Program-made: the position numbers and the translations under genes
Notes under the pieces: generated by a model
Databases searched by the model: none
Told to the model about the DNA's origin: nothing
The model's input: only the letters and a program-made list of their open reading frames with translations
Part shown: in pieces, positions 1 through 5,648 of the stretch
How positions within the stretch are numbered: the stretch's first letter is position 1
How the letters are laid out: every line of letters starts with the position of its first letter
Virus record (IMG/VR): IMGVR_UViG_3300005529_001094
Coordinates: 1-64,000 of that record
Origin: a virus
Length of the DNA stretch: 64,000 bases
Reading direction: 5' to 3' (one strand)

Positions 1-189
1 ATGATGACGATTAGCCTGGGCGCAGTAACGTTACTGGCGATTGCTCTCCCATACATCGCGATCGGCCTGGCCTACGGGCCGGAGGCGGGTGTCGGCGCGT
101 TTCTTTGCACGGCCCTGGGCGGAGTCGTCTTGATGATCTTTTACATGACAGGGACGCTCGTCAGGGTCGCCCTGGGGTGGGATGGGTGA
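1..189 (+). CDS. small two-helix membrane protein
   Basis: A 62-residue protein with two hydrophobic stretches, roughly residues 3-26 and 31-58, and almost no charged residues, so it should span the inner membrane twice. It begins with two ATG codons at the very edge of the window, so an upstream start cannot be excluded. Its TGA shares a base with the ATG of the next gene, marking the start of a tightly coupled run of five small genes. No family recognised. A holin-like or accessory membrane role is possible but unsupported. Confidence 0.55.
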   Translation: MMTISLGAVTLLAIALPYIAIGLAYGPEAGVGAFLCTALGGVVLMIFYMTGTLVRVALGWDG

Positions 190-446
190 TGGGGGAGGCT
201 CGAGCACGAGCGCAGCGCAGTTTGTCGACGGCCCTGGGCGAGCGTCCGGGCGCGACGTTCTTGCGCGATCGGAAGTGGTACGTCGAGGGGGACATCTATC
301 CGCTGGCGCGCTCGAAGACGAAGCGCGGCCAGGTGATCACCGTCCGCCGGCGCATGACGTCGCGCGCGGGCCCGTTCGACTCGTGGCAGGCGGCGAAGGC
401 GACGCGCGGGCGGCGCTCCGCGGGGCAAAGGATCGTGGCGGCATGA
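189..446 (+). CDS. small basic hypothetical protein
   Basis: An 85-residue protein, rich in Arg and Lys, with a short region (about residues 20-60) that alternates charged and hydrophobic residues as in a small beta-rich fold. The start at 189 is chosen because its ATG overlaps the previous TGA. It ends in an ATGA overlap with the next gene. Position before the recombination genes suggests an early nucleic-acid-associated accessory protein. No family recognised. Confidence 0.5.
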   Translation: MGEARARAQRSLSTALGERPGATFLRDRKWYVEGDIYPLARSKTKRGQVITVRRRMTSRAGPFDSWQAAKATRGRRSAGQRIVAA

Positions 447-730
447 ACGACCTGCGAGATCTCCTGCGGCGCCGGGCGAAGTGCGCCGAGATCCAGCGAT
501 GCAGCGCGGTGACCCAAAGCGACGTGCTGGGGCAGCTCGATCGCGAGCTCGACTCCGTGCGCGATGAATTGATCCTGCGCTTCGCGATCGCACTGACCGC
601 AGGGTTTCAGGCGCGACCGGTGTCCGATCGCGGTGAGGCCGCGGATCCGGAAGTCTTCTTCGTCGCAGCCGAGGCAATGGTAGCCGAACACGAGCGCCGG
701 ATCCGTGCGCAGTTGGCGGTGTCGGCATGA
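443..730 (+). CDS. hypothetical helical protein
   Basis: A 95-residue, mostly helical, acidic protein (many Glu, Asp, Arg, Leu) that looks soluble and possibly coiled coil over residues 1-60. The start at 443 overlaps the preceding stop by ATGA, and its own stop overlaps the next ATG at 727. No recognised domain. The same start-stop coupling links it to its neighbours, so it is probably translated from the same message. Confidence 0.5.
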   Translation: MNDLRDLLRRRAKCAEIQRCSAVTQSDVLGQLDRELDSVRDELILRFAIALTAGFQARPVSDRGEAADPEVFFVAAEAMVAEHERRIRAQLAVSA

Positions 731-933
731 ACGCCACCGGCGACTGCTCGGTCGCGGTGGAGACGGTCGTGTTCTGCGACGAAGAGTGCGCGCGCCTGAC
801 TCTTGCATTCGAGGCAACCGGGACGCGCCTTACTTGCACCTTGACGCCCCAGGGCGTCGCCAAGCTCTCGACCGTACTGAAAGCCTGGAGCGAGGGGCGA
901 CCCGGCGCGTCCAGGAAGAAGAGCCGGGCATGA
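727..933 (+). CDS. small hypothetical protein
   Basis: A 68-residue protein with an N-terminal half rich in Val, Thr, Glu and Cys (beta-prone) and a basic tail ending in KKSRA. ATGA overlaps at both ends place it firmly in the small-gene operon. Two Cys residues near positions 7 and 17 are not in a metal-binding arrangement that I recognise. Function unknown. Confidence 0.5.
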   Translation: MNATGDCSVAVETVVFCDEECARLTLAFEATGTRLTCTLTPQGVAKLSTVLKAWSEGRPGASRKKSRA

Positions 934-1094
934 TGCGACTCTGCGTCGCCTGCGGCCGCGAGACTGAGCACGAGATGGTGGAGCTTGTCGCCGCACCGCG
1001 GCCGGATGGCAGCAAGACGCGCGTCTTCGTCTGGCGCTGCCCGAATCAGGACCAGCACACGAAGAGGATGATCGCGACCGAGTGTCGCGCGTAG
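930..1094 (+). CDS. zinc-ribbon microprotein
   Basis: A 54-residue protein with a CVAC knuckle near the N-terminus and a second Cys/His cluster (C-P-N-Q-D-Q-H) about 30 residues later. That is the layout of a small zinc ribbon. It is encoded by an ATG at 930 overlapping the previous TGA. Phages carry many such ribbons, usually DNA- or RNA-binding or modulators of host enzymes. Nothing here identifies the target. It is the last gene before a hairpin-rich gap. Confidence 0.55.
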   Translation: MMRLCVACGRETEHEMVELVAAPRPDGSKTRVFVWRCPNQDQHTKRMIATECRA

Positions 1095-1100
1095 GCGACC

Positions 1101-1170
1101 GCGCCCCAACGTCCCGGGGCGCGGGAACGGGGCCCGGCGGGAGGTTTCCTCCTTTTCCTCCTGCCGGGCC
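1101..1170. promoter_or_regulatory. two tandem hairpins between small-gene operon and nuclease gene
   Basis: The first hairpin pairs GCGCCCC (1101-1107) with GGGGCGC (1116-1122). The second pairs GGCCCGGCGGGAGG (1131-1144) with CCTCCTGCCGGGCC (1157-1170): 14 base pairs with a single G-U, and a 12-nt pyrimidine loop. No U-tract follows, so they are more likely attenuators or processing/stability elements than simple terminators. Confidence 0.5.
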
Positions 1171-1179
1171 GCCCGTGCG

Positions 1180-2205
1180 GTGGAGGTGGTGGTGGAGTTG
1201 TTGTCGAACCTACTCACGAACTCGAGGCTCTCCGACGCGCGCGCTTGTCAGCGGCTGCATTACATCAAGTACCTGCTGGGCTACCGCTCCGTTCGTGAGC
1301 GCCGCGAGCTTCGTGTTGGTCACCTCGTTCACGCCGGCCTCGAAGCCTGGTGGCTCGCGTGGCGCCTCGGAGGCAGCGACGAACGTCTCGACCTCGCGCT
1401 CGCGGCCGTCGCCGGCGAGGAGGTGGATCCATACGATCGCGCGCTCGTCGAGGTTCTGCTCGAGGGCTACCACTTCCGGTGGTCCGAGGATCCGAGCGAG
1501 CAGTACGAGACGCTTGGCGCCGAAGAGGAGTTCCGCGCCGCGCTTCGCAACCCGAAGACCGGTCGCCCGTCTCCGATCTGGGAGATCGCCGGCAAGCTCG
1601 ACGTGCGCACGCGCGACCTGAACGACGGACTTCCGAAGATCGTCGAGCACAAGACGGCGGCGTCCGACATTTCGCCGGGCTCGGACTACCTGAAGCGCCT
1701 GCGGATGGACAGCCAGATCTCGCTCTACTTCGATGGCGGCCTGGCACTCGGCGAACAGCCGGCGACCGTCGTCTACGACGTCCTGAAGAAACCGGGCATT
1801 CGTCCACTGAAGGCGACGCCCATCGAGGCCCGGAAGTACAACAAGAAAACGGGCGAGCTGTACGCGAACCAGCGCGATCACGACGAGACCCCCGAGGAGT
1901 TCAAGGATCGCCTGCGCGGCTACATCGCCGAGCGTCCAAATGAGATCTACGTGCGAAGCGAAGTTGTCAGGCTCGAACGCGAACTCGAAGAAGCGCGCCA
2001 CGATATATGGCAGGTCGCTACGCAGGTCAGGGAATCGATCAAGGCCAACCGCTTCCCTCGTAACAGCGATTCCTGCTGGCGGTACGGATCGCTCTGTCCG
2101 TTTTTCGGCGTTTGCGCAGGAGAGGCATCGCTCGACGATCCGACGCTATATGTGAAGGTCTCAAACGTTCATCCGGAACTTAGCGAGGTGAACATTGGCC
2201 AGTAA
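1180..2205 (+). CDS. Cas4/RecB-like PD-(D/E)XK exonuclease with predicted 4Fe-4S site
   Basis: A 341-residue nuclease of the PD-(D/E)XK superfamily. With numbering from 1180, the metal-binding core is Asp141 (GKLD) followed by Glu156-His-Lys158 (the E-x-K signature). One Cys at residue 23 and three at 299, 306 and 312 reproduce the spaced Cys layout of AddB/Cas4-type nucleases that hold a 4Fe-4S cluster. It lies upstream of an HNH gene, a Sak4-like ATPase and a probable ssDNA-binding protein, so a role in end resection for phage recombination or replication is likely. The start is uncertain: the 1180 GTG has no obvious ribosome site, whereas GTG 1192 or TTG 1198 follow GGAGGTGG. Confidence 0.82.
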   Translation: MEVVVELLSNLLTNSRLSDARACQRLHYIKYLLGYRSVRERRELRVGHLVHAGLEAWWLAWRLGGSDERLDLALAAVAGEEVDPYDRALVEVLLEGYHFRWSEDPSEQYETLGAEEEFRAALRNPKTGRPSPIWEIAGKLDVRTRDLNDGLPKIVEHKTAASDISPGSDYLKRLRMDSQISLYFDGGLALGEQPATVVYDVLKKPGIRPLKATPIEARKYNKKTGELYANQRDHDETPEEFKDRLRGYIAERPNEIYVRSEVVRLERELEEARHDIWQVATQVRESIKANRFPRNSDSCWRYGSLCPFFGVCAGEASLDDPTLYVKVSNVHPELSEVNIGQ

Positions 2206-2716
2206 GGGGTACGATTTCACCGGTCGTCGGTTTGGTCGCTTAACCGTCGTGCAACGCTCGGGCTCGCAGCTAACCAGCAGGGCGATTCTCTGGCTCTGCA
2301 AGTGCGACTGTGGCGCCGAGCATCACGTGACATCGAGCGCCCTGCTGCGAGGTACCAAGTCGTGCGGGTGCCTACGGAGAGAAATCGGCACTGTCAAGAC
2401 GCTTTCGCACGGCCACTCGCGGAGGGGGCGCTGGTCGCGCACGTATCACTCGTGGGCGTCCATGATCGAGCGGATCACCTCTGCGAATCCGCGCACCGCT
2501 CCGTACTACCGGGACCGCGGCATTTCAGTATGTGAGCGCTGGCGATCGTTCGAGAATTTCCTTTCCGACATGGGCGAGCGTCCCGCCGGCAGGACTCTCG
2601 ATCGCATCGACCCTAACGGCAACTACGAACCCGGCAATTGCCGCTGGGCTACACCCAGCGAGCAAAGCCGCAACCGCCGCCCGCGCGCGAGGCGGCGAAC
2701 CGAGGAGGCAGCATGA
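2195..2716 (+). CDS. free-standing HNH-type homing endonuclease with N-terminal zinc module
   Basis: A 173-residue protein in two parts. Residues about 5-60 have FTGRRFGRLTVV, then CKCDCG and SCGC, a Cys-rich DNA-binding module. Residues about 85-160 have YHSWASMIERI and LDRIDPNGNYEPGNCRWAT, the HNH-like nuclease core common in phage endonucleases often labelled AP2/HNH. The TTG start at 2195 follows GAGGTG with good spacing and overlaps the end of the nuclease gene. The N-terminal module closely resembles one nested in the terminase intein at 5961-7205. It is probably a selfish homing gene inserted between recombination genes. Confidence 0.85.
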   Translation: MASKGYDFTGRRFGRLTVVQRSGSQLTSRAILWLCKCDCGAEHHVTSSALLRGTKSCGCLRREIGTVKTLSHGHSRRGRWSRTYHSWASMIERITSANPRTAPYYRDRGISVCERWRSFENFLSDMGERPAGRTLDRIDPNGNYEPGNCRWATPSEQSRNRRPRARRRTEEAA

Positions 2717-3669
2717 CGACAGCAGCAGCAGCGGCGCCGCCGGCGCCCCGCCAGAGTCGAATGAAGCTGGCGAACGTCACCAAGGGGCCGCTCCAGCGTC
2801 CGCACCGGATCGCGATCCATGGGGTCGAGGGCATCGGCAAGACGACGTTCGGGGCATGCGCGCCGAACCCCATCTTCCTCGCGTCCGAAGACGGAGCGAG
2901 CCAGCTCGACGTGCAGCGTTTCCCGCAGCCCGAGACCTGGCGCGACGCCCTCGATGCGGTCGCAGAACTCACGAACGAGAAGCACGATCGCCAGACGCTT
3001 GTCGTCGACACGCTCGACTGGCTCGAGCCGATGGTGTGGGCGCATATCTGCTCCGGCACCGACAAGAAGTCGGTCGAGGATTTTGGCTACGGGAAGGGCT
3101 ACGTCAAGGCCGTCGACGAGTGGCGCATCTTCCTCGCTGCGCTGGAGCGAATGCGCGCCGCGAAGCCGATGCACGTCATCCTACTCGCGCACACGAGCGT
3201 CAAGGCGTTCAACAACCCCGAGGGCGAGAACTACGACCGCTATCAGATGAAGCTTCACGCGAGCGCCGCTGCCCTCATTCGGGAGTGGGCCGATGCGGTC
3301 TTCTTCGCGAATCACGAGACCGTCACGCGGAAGGAAAAAGACGAGCGGAAGGCGAAGGGCCTGAGCACCGGCGCGCGGCTGCTTTACACCGAGCGGAGCG
3401 CGGCCTGGGACGCCAAGAACCATTACAACTTGCCGCCCACCCTGCCGCTCTCGTGGGACGACTTCATCTCGGCTGTCGAGAAGCGCGAGGTCGCCGATCC
3501 CGCAGAGATGATCGCGGCGATCACGCAGAACGCCGACCTGCTGCCCGACAGCGTCAAGGCCGACACCCTCGCATCACTCGAGCGCGCCGGCACGGATCCC
3601 ATCAAGCTCGCCCGTCTTCACTCCTGGGTGCTCTCGAAGGTCGCCCAGCGTAACCGCGCGGCGGCGTAG
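2713..3669 (+). CDS. Sak4-like RecA-fold ATPase (single-strand annealing/recombination)
   Basis: A 318-residue AAA/RecA-fold NTPase. Walker A is GVEGIGKT at residues 37-44, and Walker B is LVVDT around 96-100. Downstream come ILLAHTSVK and a conserved region leading to a short helical tail. The length and placement beside a RecB-like nuclease and a probable ssDNA-binding protein match phage Sak4-type recombinases. ATG 2713 is chosen because it follows CGAGGAGGC and overlaps the HNH stop. It likely drives ssDNA annealing or strand exchange in phage replication. Family assignment is from motifs and context, so Sak4 is likely rather than certain. Confidence 0.8.
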   Translation: MTTAAAAAPPAPRQSRMKLANVTKGPLQRPHRIAIHGVEGIGKTTFGACAPNPIFLASEDGASQLDVQRFPQPETWRDALDAVAELTNEKHDRQTLVVDTLDWLEPMVWAHICSGTDKKSVEDFGYGKGYVKAVDEWRIFLAALERMRAAKPMHVILLAHTSVKAFNNPEGENYDRYQMKLHASAAALIREWADAVFFANHETVTRKEKDERKAKGLSTGARLLYTERSAAWDAKNHYNLPPTLPLSWDDFISAVEKREVADPAEMIAAITQNADLLPDSVKADTLASLERAGTDPIKLARLHSWVLSKVAQRNRAAA

Positions 3670-3722
3670 GTCGCCCGCCAAACCCGGGGCGCTGCCCCAA
3701 TAGCGAAAGGAAGAGGAAAGGT

Positions 3723-4190
3723 ATGAGCGTTCCCAACGGAAGACTTACCGGCCGCGCGTGCGCGGTCGGCCTCGGCCTCACTGGCACCGGCAAGGAGCAG
3801 GTCGCGGTCCAGTTCAACTTCACCGACCACCCCGGCGAGTCGCTGACGTGGTATGGGTTCTTCACCGAGGACGCCTTCGACATCTGCCTGCGAGCGCTCC
3901 GGGCGTGCGGCTGGAAGGGCCAGAGCATCCTCGACTTCCAGAACGGCGATCTTTGCGGCCTCGACACGAACGAGGTGCAGCTCGTCGTCGCCACGGAGCC
4001 CGACCTCGAGGGCACTCCGCGCCAGCGAATCAACTTCGTGAACGAGCTCGGCGGCCTCGCACTCAAGGAGCGTCTCGACGACGCGCAGGCGAAGAGCTTC
4101 GACGCCCGCATGCGGGATCGGATCAAGGCCTACGACCTGAAGAAGGCGGGCGGCAGCAATACCGCCGTGAGCGATCGGCCGCCGGTCTGA
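3723..4190 (+). CDS. probable ssDNA-binding protein (DUF669-like) partner of the Sak4 ATPase
   Basis: A 155-residue protein with a beta-rich N-terminal 100 residues (VQFNFTDHPGESLTWYGFFT, then an ALRACGWKG segment) and a charged, flexible C-terminal tail. This resembles the DUF669-type proteins that sit next to Sak4/RecA-like genes in many phages and are thought to bind ssDNA. The gap before it holds a short hairpin (GGGGC/GCCCC, 3686-3698) and a purine-rich ribosome site (GGAAGAGGAAAGG). The family call rests on the pattern and neighbours, with no catalytic motif to confirm it. Confidence 0.6.
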   Translation: MSVPNGRLTGRACAVGLGLTGTGKEQVAVQFNFTDHPGESLTWYGFFTEDAFDICLRALRACGWKGQSILDFQNGDLCGLDTNEVQLVVATEPDLEGTPRQRINFVNELGGLALKERLDDAQAKSFDARMRDRIKAYDLKKAGGSNTAVSDRPPV

Positions 4191-4223
4191 GCGCGGACGC
4201 TGGGTGCGGCGGCGGGGGTGGAG

Positions 4224-4535
4224 ATGACGACGACTAGGGATATCGCGAAGGTTCGAATTCTGACCTTACCGGGGATCCACTGGCGTCGGATCGCCCTCCA
4301 CGCCGCCGCGCTCGTGGCAACATTCGCGCTCGGCGCGGGGTCTGCGACCTACGCGCTCCTGGCGCACGGAGACGCCATCGGCGGCCCGGTCATGCTGCTC
4401 GGCGCGAAGCTCGTACAGGCGGCAGATCCGGCAGTCATCCAAAAACAGGACACGATCGCTCCACTGAAGGGGGAGCTCGACGAGCGGCCGGAGCCACCGC
4501 CGCCGGCGCGTCCGACGAAGCGGAAGGGAAGGTAG
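4224..4535 (+). CDS. single-pass membrane protein with proline-rich tail
   Basis: A 103-residue protein with one transmembrane helix at about residues 20-45 (LHAAALVATFALGAGSATYALLA). A polar segment and a Pro/Arg/Lys-rich C-terminus (PEPPPPARPTKRKGR) follow. ATG 4224 is preferred over GTG 4218 because it follows a GGGGGTGG ribosome site. The downstream gene starts immediately after its stop. No family recognised. Confidence 0.5.
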   Translation: MTTTRDIAKVRILTLPGIHWRRIALHAAALVATFALGAGSATYALLAHGDAIGGPVMLLGAKLVQAADPAVIQKQDTIAPLKGELDERPEPPPPARPTKRKGR

Positions 4536-4787
4536 ATGGACGAGGCAATCTTGAGGGCGCTTCACCAGGCGACCGATCTCGCGCGCGAGATCCACGGCTG
4601 GACGACGTGCGTGAACGTCGGGACGACCGCTCGCATCAAGGGTCGTGACACAAAATTCAAGGCCGTGGTCACTCACTCCGACACCGAACACGAGGTCTCG
4701 TTCGGTGAGACGCCGCTGATCGCCCTTCGGAAGCTCGTCGTGGCGCTCGAGGCGGAGAAGCTCCTCAAGGACCGGGCGGCGGCATAG
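4536..4787 (+). CDS. small hypothetical protein
   Basis: An 83-residue soluble protein with an amphipathic N-terminal helix, a central beta-prone part (TTARIKGRDTKFKAVVTHSD) and a helical C-terminus rich in Leu, Ala, Glu. It starts directly on the base after the preceding stop, so it is probably co-translated. The ordering resembles a small dsRNA-binding-like alpha-beta-alpha fold only loosely. Function unknown. Confidence 0.5.
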   Translation: MDEAILRALHQATDLAREIHGWTTCVNVGTTARIKGRDTKFKAVVTHSDTEHEVSFGETPLIALRKLVVALEAEKLLKDRAAA

Positions 4788-4806
4788 GGGCGGTGATGGG
4801 GGTGGG

Positions 4807-5151
4807 GTGGACGAGTCATTCACGCCGGATCCAAACGACGCAGTAGTCGAGCCTCGGCAGCAGCAGCCAGGTCACATTCGGCTGATGATTGGGCTCCTCG
4901 AGGATGCCTGGTACGGCGCGCTCCGCGGTGATCCGGACGACATCGCGTGGCTCCACTCGGATGACGAGGGCTCCATCTTCTCGTTCGTCGTGATCTGCGA
5001 GAACCTCACTCACCACACGCCCGAAACCTTCGATCCGATCGCTATCAGAGCCGCGTTCGCGACTGCGGAGCCGGCGAAGAGAAAGAGGTCATCGTTGATC
5101 GCGCGCGAGGTTAAGCCGCGCGTGAGAATCAAGCGTCAGAGAGCGGCATGA
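4807..5151 (+). CDS. hypothetical protein with basic tail
   Basis: A 114-residue protein, acidic in the first 80 residues and strongly basic in the last 30 (KRKRSS, KPRVRIKRQ), a charge split typical of small nucleic-acid-associated proteins. The start is GTG, preceded by GGGGGTGG. It overlaps the ATG alternative of the next gene at 5148. No domain recognised. Confidence 0.5.
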   Translation: MDESFTPDPNDAVVEPRQQQPGHIRLMIGLLEDAWYGALRGDPDDIAWLHSDDEGSIFSFVVICENLTHHTPETFDPIAIRAAFATAEPAKRKRSSLIAREVKPRVRIKRQRAA

Positions 5152-5201
5152 GGCGCCGCACGGCAGCGCGCCCGGTTGCGCGCAAACAGGAGAGAGCGAA
5201 G

Positions 5202-5360
5202 ATGAAACGTTCAGTCACCGACAGGCAGGCGGCGCGCATCCAGGCCGACGTGCAGAAGGCTCGCGAGTCCGGCCGGCGCGGCGCCATCGGCAAGACGGTC
5301 ATGAAGTACGCCGACAAGCTCGGCGTCAGCGAGCGCACCATCTGGAAGTACGCGGCCTAG
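5202..5360 (+). CDS. small helix-turn-helix protein
   Basis: A 52-residue basic protein ending in a recognisable helix-turn-helix: YADKLGVSERTIWKYAA. ATG 5202 is chosen because it follows AGGAGAG with 7-nt spacing. An upstream ATG at 5148 (ATGA overlap with the preceding gene) would add 18 Arg-rich residues. It is the last gene before the terminase region, so it could be a late-gene regulator or a minimal small-terminase-like DNA-binding protein. Neither role is demonstrated. Confidence 0.55.
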   Translation: MKRSVTDRQAARIQADVQKARESGRRGAIGKTVMKYADKLGVSERTIWKYAA

Positions 5361-5448
5361 AGCCGCACGAGCTCGGCCGACGCTCGCAGGGGCGACGTCG
5401 GTCGAAGGCGGGCTGGTCCCTAATCCCGACCCGGCGCCGCTCAGTAGG

Positions 5449-5525
5449 CCCGGAAGCGCCCCTGCTGGCGCACGGAATTGTCCGTGATGTTGGCTGTCGC
5501 CCCCGCGACGAGGGGCGCTTCCGGG
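5449..5525. ncRNA. three-way-junction RNA structure upstream of the terminase gene
   Basis: A perfect 14-bp stem, CCCGGAAGCGCCCC (5449-5462) with GGGGCGCTTCCGGG (5512-5525), closes a 49-nt interior. The interior holds two further perfect hairpins: CACGGA-ATTG-TCCGTG (5471-5486) and GTCGC-CCCC-GCGAC (5496-5509). The outer stem is followed within 4 nt by a ribosome site and a short basic ORF. There is no U-tract, so it is not a classic terminator. Possible roles are a structured leader, an attenuator, a packaging-related site or a small RNA. Confidence 0.6.
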
Positions 5526-5540
5526 ATTGAGGAGTTAAGG

Positions 5541-5606
5541 ATGAAGCGAATTCGATTCGCGGTGCGCCGCGCGCTTCGCCGCGTGCGGCAGGCGTGGGCG
5601 TCCTAG
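5541..5606 (+). CDS. 21-residue arginine-rich peptide
   Basis: A 21-residue ORF, MKRIRFAVRRALRRVRQAWAS, with nine Arg and one Lys. It has a strong ribosome site (GAGGAG, 6 nt from ATG) immediately after the RNA structure. It would form an amphipathic basic helix able to bind RNA or membranes, reminiscent only in composition of phage N-like RNA-binding peptides. It is too short to judge by coding statistics. The ribosome-site spacing is the main support. Confidence 0.4.
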   Translation: MKRIRFAVRRALRRVRQAWAS

Positions 5607-5648
5607 TATTTCTTCAGTAAGCCGGTTTCGTGGTACAAGCCGGCAGCG

